A stretch of DNA of 64,000 nucleotides, from NCBI RefSeq assembly GCF_003634635.1, contig NZ_RBJB01000004.1:434001-498000 (forward strand), written 5' to 3'. This document shows, in pieces, positions 17,242-26,267 of the stretch. The position numbers were made by a program, and so were the translations under genes. This DNA comes from Marinobacter nauticus. GTDB lineage: Bacteria; Pseudomonadota; Gammaproteobacteria; Pseudomonadales; Oleiphilaceae. The number at the start of each line of letters is the position of its first letter. The first letter of the stretch is position 1. The notes under the pieces are model-generated. The model did no database searches. It was not told where the DNA came from and saw only the letters and a list, made by a program, of their open reading frames with translations.

Positions 17242-18201
17242 TTGGATACGGTTGTGGTTGCAGTGCTGGTGTGCGGTGCGGCGGTTTTGTTGGACTGGTT
17301 GATGGGGGAGCCCCGCCGGTGGCACCCGCTGGTGGGCTTCGGTCGGTGGGCATCCCTGTTGGAACACCGCCTGAATGATCAGCAGTCATTCCCGGCGCAC
17401 AGCCTCTTGCTGGGGTTGCTGGCGACCCTGGTAGCGGTCATGCCAGCCGTCGTGCTGGCAATTTTGCTGCAATTCCTGCTGGAAGGCTGGCTGTGGCTGC
17501 TCACTCAGGTGGCCGGTGTCTGGCTTGCCATTTCATTACGGGGGCTGGCAGAGCATGGTCGGGCGGTGTCGAATGCGTTGGCGTGCGGGGATGGCGCCAG
17601 GGCCCGGCTGGCGGTTGGCCGAATTGTCAGTCGGGATGCAGCAGCGTTGAGTGACGAAGGCGTTGCCGCCGCGGCCTCGGAATCCATGCTGGAAAACGGT
17701 GCGGATGCGGTGTTTTCAAGCTTGTTCTGGTATCTGGTCGCTGGCTTGCCCGGACTGGTTTTGCACCGGCTGGTAAACACGCTGGATGCCATGTGGGGCT
17801 ACCGGACGCCACGATATCTGTATTTCGGGCGCTGCGCCGCCAGGCTCGATGATGCTATGAACTGGGTGCCTGCCCGGCTAACTGCTTTGACCTATGCGTT
17901 GCTGGGCAATACCCGGCTGGCCGTGAAATGCTGGCGTGAACAGTCCAAGGCCTGGGACAGCCCGAACGCCGGCCCGGTGATGGCAGCAGGAGCGGGCGCG
18001 CTCGGTGTCACACTGGGCGGCCCGGCGCCGTATTCCGGTGGCGTGAAGCAGCGACCGCTGCTGGGCAGCGGGCAAGGCGCCACGGCGCAAACCGTGGAGG
18101 GCGCGATTTCCCTGGTTCAGCGTGGCGTGATGTTGTGGCTGTTGGTGTTGTTGGCCTTGGCCGCAAGTCTGAATGCGTTCTGGTCAGGAGGTATCGGGTG
18201 A
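17242..18201 (+). CDS. cbiB: Adenosylcobinamide-phosphate synthase (CbiB/CobD)
   Basis: A 319-residue inner-membrane enzyme attaching aminopropanol phosphate to adenosylcobyric acid. DWLMGEPRRWHPLVGFGRW (near 17-35) and RDAAALSDEGVAAAASESML (near 130) are family signatures, as is YRTPRYLYFGRCAARLDD. Four to five hydrophobic spans. The start is a TTG at 17242, chosen because GGGAG lies 8 bases upstream and the protein then begins exactly where relatives do. The open frame continues upstream through the cobT promoter region but that sequence is not family-like. It overlaps the next gene by 4 bp (GTGA). Confidence 0.92.
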   Translation: MDTVVVAVLVCGAAVLLDWLMGEPRRWHPLVGFGRWASLLEHRLNDQQSFPAHSLLLGLLATLVAVMPAVVLAILLQFLLEGWLWLLTQVAGVWLAISLRGLAEHGRAVSNALACGDGARARLAVGRIVSRDAAALSDEGVAAAASESMLENGADAVFSSLFWYLVAGLPGLVLHRLVNTLDAMWGYRTPRYLYFGRCAARLDDAMNWVPARLTALTYALLGNTRLAVKCWREQSKAWDSPNAGPVMAAGAGALGVTLGGPAPYSGGVKQRPLLGSGQGATAQTVEGAISLVQRGVMLWLLVLLALAASLNAFWSGGIG

Positions 18202-19262
18202 CAGCGTTCGATGGTGCTGATTTGCCGGAGCATGGAGGTCGCCTGAGGGCAGCGGCTCAGCACTGGGGCATTCCTCCGGAACAATGGCTGGATCTCTCCA
18301 CCGGTATTAACCCTGTGCCCTGGCCGGTTCCGGCAATTCCGGCGGAGGTATGGCAACGGCTGCCGGAGCCGGAAGATGGGCTGGAAGAGATTATCCGTAT
18401 CTGGGCCGGGGCGCCGGAGCGTGCCTGCTGCCTACCCGTAGCGGGTTCCCAGGCGGCGATCATGGCCCTGCCAGCGGTTCGTGCCCGTAAGCATGGTTTC
18501 GGTCGGGTGGCCGTGCCCATGCCCGGTTATCGTGAGCATGGTCATGCCTGGCGGCGAGCGGGTTTCGACGTGGTGGCGATTCCTGAACAGGCGACAATGC
18601 AAGCGGAGCTGGCATGGCTGGATTCTGTGGATGTAGTGGTCTGGATACAGCCGAATAATCCGACCGGGCAGCTGATGGATCCTGCCCGTTTACGGTTTTG
18701 GCACGAGCGGCTGCGCGAGCGTGATGGCTGGCTGGTGCTGGATCAGGCGTTTATTGAGGGCGAGCCGGGCTTCGGCCTGGACCCGTGGGCGGGCGCTCCG
18801 GGGCTGATTGTGTTGCGCTCGCTGGGCAAGTTTTTCGGGCTGGCCGGTCTCCGTGCCGGTGCGGTCCTGGCCGACCCTGGTCTGGCGCGCGAGATGTCGA
18901 ACGAACTTGGTCCCTGGACGGTCAGCGGTCCGGCCCGGTACCTGATGGCCCGGGCACTGCAAGACTGGGCCTGGCAGGTGGAGGCTCGTGCCAGCCTGCA
19001 AACGGCCAGACTGCGTATGGACGGCCTGCTCAGACAATATGGGATGTCGTCCCCCGCCGGCACCCTGCTCTTCAGAACGGTTCAACATCCCCGCGCAGCG
19101 GGCATTGCTGACCAACTGGCTTGCCGCGGCATTCTGGTCAGGCGTTTTGACACACCCGCAGCCCTGCGTTTCGGTTTGCCACCGGATGAAACCGGTTGGC
19201 AACGGCTGGAGGGTGCGTTGTCTGAATTAACATATCTCATTGACCACCCCCACCCTGGTTGA
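18198..19262 (+). CDS. cobD: L-threonine-O-3-phosphate decarboxylase
   Basis: A 354-residue PLP-dependent fold-I aminotransferase-like enzyme (CobC in the Pseudomonas naming, CobD in Salmonella). It makes (R)-1-amino-2-propanol phosphate, the linker used by CbiB. The Schiff-base Lys is Lys211 in SLGKFFGLAGLRAG; WIQPNNPTGQ near 155 and LDLSTGINP near 30 are also typical. The start is the GTG at 18198, with AGGAGGT 5 bases upstream, overlapping the cbiB stop by 4 bp. The stop is followed at once by the riboswitch leader, so cbiB-cobD form their own short unit. Confidence 0.93.
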   Translation: MTAFDGADLPEHGGRLRAAAQHWGIPPEQWLDLSTGINPVPWPVPAIPAEVWQRLPEPEDGLEEIIRIWAGAPERACCLPVAGSQAAIMALPAVRARKHGFGRVAVPMPGYREHGHAWRRAGFDVVAIPEQATMQAELAWLDSVDVVVWIQPNNPTGQLMDPARLRFWHERLRERDGWLVLDQAFIEGEPGFGLDPWAGAPGLIVLRSLGKFFGLAGLRAGAVLADPGLAREMSNELGPWTVSGPARYLMARALQDWAWQVEARASLQTARLRMDGLLRQYGMSSPAGTLLFRTVQHPRAAGIADQLACRGILVRRFDTPAALRFGLPPDETGWQRLEGALSELTYLIDHPHPG

Positions 19263-19282
19263 TAGTCTTGCCCGCGATTTCA

Positions 19283-19490
19283 GGTGCTGTATGCATTTTG
19301 TCCAGGCTGGCGATAGTCCGGAGGAGTGCCTGCAGTGAAACGGGAAGCCGGTGACATTCCGGCGCTGCCCCCGCAACGGTAATCAGGTGAAAGGCAATCC
19401 AGTACGCCACTGTGCCAATGGCATGGGAAGGTGGTTGCCCCGGAGCACAGGCTCCGCCTGTAAGCCCGGAGACCGGCCTGAAAGGCGGAA
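19283..19490 (+). ncRNA. Cobalamin riboswitch upstream of btuB
   Basis: All core blocks are present in order: GGGAAGCCGGTG (from 19342), CCGGCGCTGCCCCCGCAACGG (19359-19379), CCACTG with GGGAAGGTGG further on, and the B12 box AAGCCCGGAGACCGGCC (19462-19478). Ends are approximate. Binding of adenosylcobalamin would repress the downstream btuBFCD-cobBOQ-bluB genes. The element sits on the transcript beginning after cobD. Confidence 0.96.
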
Positions 19491-19613
19491 CCTTGGGTTC
19501 CGGACACCAGACGTTGCGGAGGGCGACGGCGGTGGGTGAACCTGGCTCGCATTTACTGACACGCCCTCCACCCCCGTCTGAGCAGTCTGTCTTCCTCCGC
19601 AGTTAATTGATCG

Positions 19614-19633
19614 ACCGTACGGGTGCGTGCGGT
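19614..19633 (+). promoter_or_regulatory. Possible expression-platform hairpin of the cobalamin riboswitch
   Basis: ACCGTAC (19614-19620) can pair with GTGCGGT (19627-19633) immediately before the btuB start region. No T-run follows, so I infer control of ribosome access more than transcription termination. Prediction by eye only. Confidence 0.4.
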
Positions 19634-19650
19634 GAACCGTGAGTGAAGCT

Positions 19651-21459
19651 ATGAGTACTGCCAAAGCCCTTCCCGTCCTGATGTTGTTGCCACTGGCGTT
19701 GCCTGCTGTTGCCGCCGATGAAGCGTCGGATGAACGCAAGCTGGAACCGATTGTCGTTACCGCCACCCTTGGGCCTCTGACTGCGGGTGAAAGCCTGTCA
19801 TCAGTTACGGTCATCGACGAAGAAACTATCCGCGAGCAAAGCCCCTCAGAGTTCACCCAGCTGCTGCGAGGACAACCCGGCATCAACGTGACCGGCAACG
19901 GTTCCTTCGGAAAAACCACCAGTGTCTACACCCGCGGCACCGCCAACGACTCCACGCTGCTGCTGGTTGATGGTGTGCGCCTGCGTTCGGCCACATCCGG
20001 TGGTCCCTCCTGGCAGTACTTTCCCGTTGAACTGATTGAGCGGGTGGAAATTGTCCGTGGCGCCCGGAGCTCACTTTACGGTTCCGATGCTGTCGGTGGC
20101 GTTGTGCAGGCTTTTACACTGGACCCGGAAGACACGCCGGCAGGTTGGGTAGAAGCCGGTGCAGGCAATTTCAACACGCAGAAAGGCAGTGCCGGTGTTG
20201 CTGCCCGCGCTGGAAATACCCGTTTCAGCCTGAGTGGTTTGCATAAAGAAACCGACGGTACAGCAGTTATCACCGATGGTGACGACCGGGGCTTCCGCAA
20301 CACCGCCGGTATCGGACGTGTCGTCCATGAGCTGGACTCCGGCGGAGAAGCCAGCCTGGTGATGGTGCAAAGCGAAGGCAACACCGAATACGAAGGCGGC
20401 GAAATTGATTTCATGATTCGCACCATCGGCTTCGGGCTGGAAACCCCGGTGAGTGACTACTGGCGGCATTCACTTCAGTTCTCTGAATCCCGGGACGAAA
20501 CCGACAACGTTACGCCCACATTCAATAGCACCTTCAATACCCGCTCACGGGCAGCGCGTTGGGACAATACCTTTACCTGGAATGTCCATGAGCTGGTGGT
20601 AGGGGCAGAGTTAATGACTGACGAAGTCAGCGGTACCACCAATTACGCTGAGACCAGCCGCACCAACACCGCCCTGTACAGCCAGTTGCGCCTGAACTTC
20701 GGCCCAACCGACCTTCAACTGAGTGTGCGCGGTGACGACAACGAAGCCTACGGCAAAAATGAAACCGGTGGCATTGCCCTTGGCCATGCTCTGGATCGGT
20801 CCCACCGAGTACGGATCAGTTATGGTACGTCTTTCCGGGCGCCCACCTTCAACGATCTGTATTTTCCCGGAGCTAACCCGGACCTTGAGGCAGAAGAGTC
20901 CGGAACGGTGGAGTTGGGTGCCAGTGGCCACTATCAGACCTGGTTCTGGGATGCAGCGCTGTTCCAGCTTGATGTGGACAACCTGATTGCCTGGAGCCCG
21001 ACCCCCAGTGGCTTGTGGACGCCAATGAACGTCAATGAGGCCCGAATCCGTGGTGTCGAGTTCAGCGCTGGTTTTGAGCGGGATGGTTGGCGCGGTGATG
21101 CGGCTCTGACGCTGCTGGACCCGGAAGACCGGGAAACCGGAAACCGACTCCAGCGCCGGAGTGGCAAAACCCTGCGTCTTGACCTGAGTAAGCGCGTTGG
21201 TACCTGGGACTTCGGTGGCACAGTGGTGGCCGAAGGCTATCGTTACGATGACCGTGCCAACGACGACAGACTGCCCGGTTTTGCTACTCTGGACTTGCGT
21301 GCGGGCTGGCGCTTTGCCCCTGACTGGTCAACCCGGCTGACGCTGGCTAACGTGCTGGACAAGGAATATAGCACCGCTCGTTATGATCGGCAGAATGACC
21401 TGGACTATATTGCAGCCGGCCGCACTGCCATGCTGACCGTGCGTTACGATATCCGATAA
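19651..21459 (+). CDS. btuB: TonB-dependent vitamin B12 receptor
   Basis: 602 residues from the ATG at 19651 (a GTG four codons earlier at 19639 is the alternative). It is the outer-membrane corrinoid importer. Signal peptide LPVLMLLPLALPAVAA ends near residue 25. The TonB-box region EPIVVTAT follows at about 33. The plug domain runs to about residue 150 (LLRGQPGINV, RGTANDSTLLLVDGVRL, VRGARSSLYGSDAVGG); the rest is the beta-barrel, ending in an aromatic-rich TVRYDIR tail (terminal Arg instead of the usual Phe). The upstream cobalamin riboswitch fixes the substrate assignment. First gene of a long riboswitch-controlled operon. Confidence 0.93.
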   Translation: MSTAKALPVLMLLPLALPAVAADEASDERKLEPIVVTATLGPLTAGESLSSVTVIDEETIREQSPSEFTQLLRGQPGINVTGNGSFGKTTSVYTRGTANDSTLLLVDGVRLRSATSGGPSWQYFPVELIERVEIVRGARSSLYGSDAVGGVVQAFTLDPEDTPAGWVEAGAGNFNTQKGSAGVAARAGNTRFSLSGLHKETDGTAVITDGDDRGFRNTAGIGRVVHELDSGGEASLVMVQSEGNTEYEGGEIDFMIRTIGFGLETPVSDYWRHSLQFSESRDETDNVTPTFNSTFNTRSRAARWDNTFTWNVHELVVGAELMTDEVSGTTNYAETSRTNTALYSQLRLNFGPTDLQLSVRGDDNEAYGKNETGGIALGHALDRSHRVRISYGTSFRAPTFNDLYFPGANPDLEAEESGTVELGASGHYQTWFWDAALFQLDVDNLIAWSPTPSGLWTPMNVNEARIRGVEFSAGFERDGWRGDAALTLLDPEDRETGNRLQRRSGKTLRLDLSKRVGTWDFGGTVVAEGYRYDDRANDDRLPGFATLDLRAGWRFAPDWSTRLTLANVLDKEYSTARYDRQNDLDYIAAGRTAMLTVRYDIR

Positions 21460-21485
21460 AAACCGTTAAACCGGGGGAGGCCTCT

Positions 21486-22376
21486 GTGGCAGATCTGAAG
21501 GCAATGGCTGTGATTCTGGGCGGGATGCTGCTGGCATTCCCCGCCTTGGCATCGCCGGTCTGTGCCACGGATGATCTGGGTAAAGAGATTTGCCTTGAGC
21601 AACCGGCACAACGGATTGCCGCGCTTTCCCCCGGGGCTACCGAGCTGGCCTGGGCTGCAGGCGCCGGCGATCAGGTGGTTGCGGTGGTCGCCTACAGTGA
21701 CTATCCCCCGGCCGCCAAAGAAGTCACTTCGGTTGGCAGCCACACCCGCATGGATATGGAACGCTTGCTGCAACTGGAGCCGGATCTGGTGATTGGCTGG
21801 GTAACCGGTAACCCGACCGAGCAGTTGGCGACACTCAGAGAAATGGGTGTGCCTGTGTTCTCCATCGAGCCCCGCAGTTTTGAGGCAGTGTCTGACACCA
21901 TTGAGCGTCTCTCTATCTTGGCCGGTACCGAAGCCGCGGGTTTTGCCGAGGCGGACCGATTTCGCAAAGGCATTACAGACCTGCGAGCCAGGTTTTCGGG
22001 TGCCGATGCAGTACCGGTGTTCTATCAGGTGTGGGATGAGCCTTTGATGACGGTCAACCGTGACCATCTGATTGGTGAAATGATTGAGTTGTGTGGCGGT
22101 GACAACGTGTTTGGCCACCTGGAGAGGTTGGTGCCCAGAATCAGTGCCGAAGGCGTTATTGCGGCCAATCCCGAAGCTATCCTGGCTGGCGGGATGGGGG
22201 AAGAAAACCGCCACTGGCTGACTCGCTGGCAGTCATTCCCGAGCCTGACCGCCACGGAGCGGGACAACCTGTTTTTTATCCCGCCATCTCTGGTACAGCG
22301 ACCAACACCGAGAATGCTCGAAGGTACGCGCCTGTTTTGTGAAAAACTGGAGGTGGCCCGTGACCGGCGACCTTAA
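21486..22376 (+). CDS. btuF: Periplasmic corrinoid-binding protein
   Basis: A 296-residue class-III periplasmic binding protein that passes cobalamin from BtuB/TonB to BtuCD. The hydrophobic signal sequence spans residues 5-24. AALSPGATELAWAAGAGDQVV and YPPAAKEV near 65-80 match BtuF. YQVWDEPLMTVN and LCGGDNVFG lie in the C-terminal lobe. The start is a GTG at 21486 behind a strong GGGGGAGG ribosome site. It lies 26 bp after btuB and 12 bp before btuC. Specificity (B12 and not haem or siderophore) comes from the operon. Confidence 0.93.
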   Translation: MADLKAMAVILGGMLLAFPALASPVCATDDLGKEICLEQPAQRIAALSPGATELAWAAGAGDQVVAVVAYSDYPPAAKEVTSVGSHTRMDMERLLQLEPDLVIGWVTGNPTEQLATLREMGVPVFSIEPRSFEAVSDTIERLSILAGTEAAGFAEADRFRKGITDLRARFSGADAVPVFYQVWDEPLMTVNRDHLIGEMIELCGGDNVFGHLERLVPRISAEGVIAANPEAILAGGMGEENRHWLTRWQSFPSLTATERDNLFFIPPSLVQRPTPRMLEGTRLFCEKLEVARDRRP

Positions 22377-22388
22377 TGGAGCCCTTGC

Positions 22389-23360
22389 GTGATCCGGCCG
22401 ATCACTTTGCCACTGTTGGTGCTGGCTCTGGCCGGCGTGTTGGCCATGGTGATCTCGGTCGGTGTTGGAAGCGTGGCGATATCCCCTGCGGATGTGCTGT
22501 CGGTGTTTCTGGGTGAAGGCTCGAACCTCCAGCGCACGCTGATCCTTGAACTCCGGCTACCCAGAACCTTGTCGGCCTTTGCAACCGGCGGTTTGCTGGC
22601 CGTGGCCGGAGCCCTGATGCAGGTATTGCTTCGTAACCCGCTTGCCGATCCCTATGTTCTGGGCCTGTCCGGCGGCGCCGCTGTTGGTGCGTTACTGGCG
22701 ATGCTGGCGGGGCTTGGCGGCGCGGTTATTTCCGGTTCTGCCTTTGCCGGTGCCCTGCTCGCGACCTTGATGGTGTTTGGGCTGGCCCATGGTACTGGCA
22801 GCTGGACGCCCTCCCGCCTGTTGCTGACCGGGGTGGTGGTGGCCGCTGGCTGGGGTGCGGTGATTACCCTGATGTTGGCGATCAGCCCGGCCCGGGAGTT
22901 GCCGGGCATGCTGTACTGGCTGATGGGCGATGTTTCATACGCCCGGATACCATGGCCCGGACTGGGATTGTTGACTGTTGTTTGTGTTCTGGTGGTGCCA
23001 CTGGGTCGGAGCCTGAATGTGTTGGCTCGGGGACCGATGCAGGCGGCGGCATTGGGTATTTCGGTGCGCCCGCTGGAATGGCTGATTTACATTCTCGCCA
23101 GCTTGCTCACCGCCACGGCGGTCACCATGGCGGGCAGCATAGGCTTTGTCGGCCTTGTGGTTCCGCATATGCTCCGGTTGGTGTTGGGTAATGATCAGCG
23201 ACTGATTCTGCCAGCCTGTGCCTTGGCCGGCGGTACCCTTCTGGTGCTGGCGGATACCCTGGCGCGGGTGGTGATCGCGCCGGAACAGCTACCGGTGGGT
23301 GTGATCACCGCGTTGCTGGGTGTACCTACCTTCCTGTACCTGTTGTACCGGAGTCGCTGA
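22389..23360 (+). CDS. btuC: Cobalamin ABC transporter permease, FecCD family
   Basis: 323 residues, about nine to ten spans. LRLPRTLSAFATGGLLAVAG followed by LLRNPLADPYVLGLSGGAAVG is the FecCD hallmark. The coupling-helix region toward the C-terminus reads SIGFVGLVVPHMLRL. A GTG start at 22389 follows GGAG. The stop shares one base with the btuD ATG. It forms the membrane pore with BtuD as the ATPase and takes cargo from BtuF. Confidence 0.93.
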   Translation: MIRPITLPLLVLALAGVLAMVISVGVGSVAISPADVLSVFLGEGSNLQRTLILELRLPRTLSAFATGGLLAVAGALMQVLLRNPLADPYVLGLSGGAAVGALLAMLAGLGGAVISGSAFAGALLATLMVFGLAHGTGSWTPSRLLLTGVVVAAGWGAVITLMLAISPARELPGMLYWLMGDVSYARIPWPGLGLLTVVCVLVVPLGRSLNVLARGPMQAAALGISVRPLEWLIYILASLLTATAVTMAGSIGFVGLVVPHMLRLVLGNDQRLILPACALAGGTLLVLADTLARVVIAPEQLPVGVITALLGVPTFLYLLYRSR

Positions 23361-24154
23361 TGAACGCGATGCAGAGCCGCCACATGCAGACCCTGAGTAC
23401 CCGGAACCTGGTGATTGATATTCCCGGCCGCGCCGATGGCTACCCGCTGGATTTAACGATCGGCTCCGGTCAGATCTGGGGCGTGCTCGGGCCCAACGGT
23501 GCCGGCAAGACCACTTTGCTGCATACGCTCGCAGGCCTTCGGCCGCCTCGCGCTGGTGCTTTGTATCTTGATGATGTTTCGGTATCCGGAATAAAACGCC
23601 GTGTGTTCTCTCAACAGCTGGGGCTGGTGTTCCAGGACCGGCAGGACGGCTTCCCGGCAACGGTAATGGAAACCGCGCTGATCGGTCGCCATCCCTGGTT
23701 GTCTCCGTGGCAGATGGAAGGGGCAGACGATCTGGCTATGGCGCAAAGGGCTCTTGAAGCGTTGGATGTCCTGCACCTGAAAAACCGTCTGGTCACTACC
23801 CTGTCTGGCGGGGAACGCCAGCGTGTGGCGATTGCCACCCTGATGACCCAGTCGCCTCATACCTGGTTGCTGGATGAACCGACGAATCACCTGGATCTGC
23901 ATCACCAGGTGGCCGTCATGAAACTGCTCACCGACCGTGCGGCAGCGGGTAATGCCATTTTTATGTGCCTGCACGACCTGAACCTGGCTGCCCGCTGGTG
24001 TGATCATATTCTGTTGATGTACCCCAACGGCGAAGCCTGCTGGGGCCCGGCAGAAAGGATGCTGGTGCCGAACGCTCTGGAACGTTTGTACAACCAGCAA
24101 CTGGCAACGGTGGAAGTGGATGGCGCGCCTTTTTTCGTGCCAAAACGAGTCTAG
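23360..24154 (+). CDS. btuD: Cobalamin ABC transporter ATP-binding protein
   Basis: A 264-residue ABC ATPase. Walker A GPNGAGKTT (about 46-54), Q-loop region GLVFQDRQDGFPATV, signature LSGGERQRVAIA, Walker B TWLLDEPTNHLD, and H-loop FMCLHDLN are all intact. The sequence is of the FecE/HmuV type used for B12, haem and siderophores; the operon specifies B12. One-base overlap with btuC. A twin-hairpin repeat follows the stop, separating it from cobB by 159 bp. Confidence 0.93.
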   Translation: MNAMQSRHMQTLSTRNLVIDIPGRADGYPLDLTIGSGQIWGVLGPNGAGKTTLLHTLAGLRPPRAGALYLDDVSVSGIKRRVFSQQLGLVFQDRQDGFPATVMETALIGRHPWLSPWQMEGADDLAMAQRALEALDVLHLKNRLVTTLSGGERQRVAIATLMTQSPHTWLLDEPTNHLDLHHQVAVMKLLTDRAAAGNAIFMCLHDLNLAARWCDHILLMYPNGEACWGPAERMLVPNALERLYNQQLATVEVDGAPFFVPKRV

Positions 24155-24170
24155 CTCAGAAGTATCGCGA

Positions 24171-24276
24171 GGGTAGCGGGGCAGGGCTTTCCGGGACTGT
24201 CTGCAGCAGGGATGCTGCAGTCAAGCTTACAGGGATGTATTCACAGCGTGTCCCGGAAAGCCCTGCTCCGCTGCCC
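24171..24276 (+). repeat. Twin-hairpin inverted repeat, copy B
   Basis: 27-base arms (24171-24197 and 24250-24276) pair at 25 positions, the other two being G-T pairs in RNA. The 52-base core holds the hairpin CTGCAGCA-GGGA-TGCTGCAG (24201-24220), AAGCTT, ACAGGGATGT (24229-24238), six bases, then AGCG. That order matches copy A at 12070-12181 read on the - strand. It lies within the apparent btuBFCD-cobBOQ operon, so it would be transcribed and could set differential expression of the cob genes. Confidence 0.85.
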
Positions 24277-24313
24277 GTCTGCACCAGATTCAGACGACAG
24301 GGAATAGCAACAC

Positions 24314-25621
24314 ATGCCAGACAACAAAATCCCGGCTGCCATGATCACCGCCCCGGGTTCCGGCCAGGGCAAGTCCATGGTCACCGCCGCCCTGGCCCGA
24401 CTGCACCGGAACGCCGGCCGTAACGTCCGGGTGTTCAAACACGGGCCGGATTACCTGGACCCCATGGTGCTGGAGGTAGCCTCCGGTAACCCGGTTTACC
24501 AGTTGCACCCCTGGATGACCGGCGAGGACGAGTGTCGGTGGCGGCTGGCCGAGGCCGCCCAGAGCGCCGACCTGATTCTGGTGGAGGGTTCCATGGGCTT
24601 GTTTGATGGCAGCCCCAGCAGTGGCGACCTGGCCAAGCTGGCGGGTATTCCGGCCCTGCCGGTGATTGATGCCAAGGGCATGGCTCAGACCTTCGGCGCG
24701 GTGGCTATGGGGCTCGCCCGCTTTGACACGGAATTGCCGGTTCATCAGGTGATTGCCAACAAGATTGGCAGTCCTTACCACGGCGAGCTGCTACGGGAGA
24801 GTCTGCCGGAAGGCATCAGCCTGCTGGGAGCGATACCCCGAAACGATGCCATGAACATTCCGGACCGGCACCTTGGTCTGGTCCAGGCGGATGAAATGGA
24901 CGACCTCAGTGATCGGCTGGATAAGGCTGCCGAAGTCATGATGTCAGCGGGTCTGGATGTGCTGCCCAAGCCTGTGTCTTTTCATTATGAGGCACCTTCC
25001 CGGCCAGAACAGCTGCTGGCGGGGCTCAGGATCGCGGTTGCCAGGGATGCGGCCTTCAGTTTTATCTACCGCGCCAACCTGGATCTGCTCACCGCCATGG
25101 GCGCTGAGCTGGTGTATTTTTCGCCCCTGAAAGATTCGGAAGTGCCGATGGCAGATGCACTCTGGCTACCGGGCGGCTATCCAGAGTTGCATGCTGGGAC
25201 CTTGGCTGAGAATCAGGCCATGCTCGCGTCGATTCGCGCCTTCCACCAGGCCGGTAAACCCATTCTGGCAGAGTGCGGTGGTCTGATGGCCTGTGCCGAA
25301 GAGCTGGCAGATAAAGACGGCAAAGTACATAGTCTGCTGGGCCTGGTGCCCGGGCGGGCGACCATGGCTAACCGACTGACCGCACTGGGTCTGCAAAGTC
25401 TGGAAACCCAGCTCGGCGGGTTGCGGGGCCACACCTATCACCATTCCAGTCTTGAGACCCCGTGGCAACCTGCCGCCAGGGCCAAGAAACAGGCCGGCTC
25501 TGAAGGTGAGGCCGTGTATCGCGACCAGAAACTGGTGGCCAGCTATTTTCACGGATACTTCCCGTCAGCGCCTGCTTTGATTAGCGCGATCTTTCGCGGT
25601 GAGGAAGTCCGGTTTTCCTGA
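24314..25621 (+). CDS. cobB: Cobyrinate (or hydrogenobyrinate) a,c-diamide synthase
   Basis: A 435-residue CobB/CbiA glutamine amidotransferase. The N-terminal ATP-dependent synthetase has the P-loop variant APGSGQGKSMV and HGPDYLDPMVLEVASG, LVEGSMGLFDG and LLGAIPRND. The C-terminal class-I amidotransferase domain has the nucleophile Cys in ILAECGGLMACAEE (near residue 330) and the His in YFHGYFPS (near 415). It amidates the a and c side chains. No corrin-ring genes are visible nearby, so it may work on scavenged cobyrinate or on a ring made elsewhere in the genome. The ATG at 24314 has AGGGA upstream. Confidence 0.94.
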   Translation: MPDNKIPAAMITAPGSGQGKSMVTAALARLHRNAGRNVRVFKHGPDYLDPMVLEVASGNPVYQLHPWMTGEDECRWRLAEAAQSADLILVEGSMGLFDGSPSSGDLAKLAGIPALPVIDAKGMAQTFGAVAMGLARFDTELPVHQVIANKIGSPYHGELLRESLPEGISLLGAIPRNDAMNIPDRHLGLVQADEMDDLSDRLDKAAEVMMSAGLDVLPKPVSFHYEAPSRPEQLLAGLRIAVARDAAFSFIYRANLDLLTAMGAELVYFSPLKDSEVPMADALWLPGGYPELHAGTLAENQAMLASIRAFHQAGKPILAECGGLMACAEELADKDGKVHSLLGLVPGRATMANRLTALGLQSLETQLGGLRGHTYHHSSLETPWQPAARAKKQAGSEGEAVYRDQKLVASYFHGYFPSAPALISAIFRGEEVRFS

Positions 25622-25655
25622 GCAACTCGAACGCCTTAACCCAAGGAGAGTCATC

Positions 25656-26267
25656 ATGCGTGAACGCGCCAAAGACCCCGAACGCCATGCCAGGCGCATG
25701 GCAGCAAAACAGAAGATCATGCAGGAACGCATTGCCAGAGCCCAGAAAGAACAGGGCGTGTTGCTGGTGCTCACGGGCCCCGGCAAGGGCAAAAGCAGTT
25801 CCGGCTTTGGCATGGTGGCCCGGGCTCTGGGCCACGGTATGAAAGTGGGCATCGTCCAGTTTATCAAAGGCGCATTCAGCACCGGTGAGGAAGCGTTTTT
25901 CCGGGAGCTGCCGAACGTCACCTACCACGTCATGGGACAGGGCTACACCTGGGATACCCAGAACCGGGAACAGGATGTGAAGAGCGCAACCGATGCCTGG
26001 GAAGTTGCAGCAAGCATGCTGAGCGATGACAGCTATGACCTGGTACTGCTGGATGAACTGAATATCGCCCTGAAGTACGACTACCTCGATCTCGATAGGG
26101 TGCTGGACGACCTGCAGGCCCGTCCGGAAATGCAGCATGTGGTGGTCACCGGTCGCGGGGCTCCGCAGGAACTGATTGATCTGGCTGATACGGTCACCGA
26201 GATGGGTGTGGTCAAACATGCCTTCAAGGATCAGGGCATCAAGGCCCAGAAGGGTGTGGAGCTGTAA
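25656..26267 (+). CDS. cobO: Cob(I)yrinic acid a,c-diamide adenosyltransferase, CobO/BtuR type
   Basis: 203 residues; adds the 5'-deoxyadenosyl group to Co(I) corrinoids. The P-loop TGPGKGKSSSGFG lies near 42-54, and VQFIKG, YDLVLLDELNIALKYDY and VVVTGRGAP are family signatures. The basic N-terminal helix (DPERHARRMAAKQKIMQERI) is standard. The start is the ATG at 25656, with AAGGAGAG just upstream; an open extension to 25599 lacks a ribosome site. The cobQ ATG follows the stop with no gap. Confidence 0.95.
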   Translation: MRERAKDPERHARRMAAKQKIMQERIARAQKEQGVLLVLTGPGKGKSSSGFGMVARALGHGMKVGIVQFIKGAFSTGEEAFFRELPNVTYHVMGQGYTWDTQNREQDVKSATDAWEVAASMLSDDSYDLVLLDELNIALKYDYLDLDRVLDDLQARPEMQHVVVTGRGAPQELIDLADTVTEMGVVKHAFKDQGIKAQKGVEL

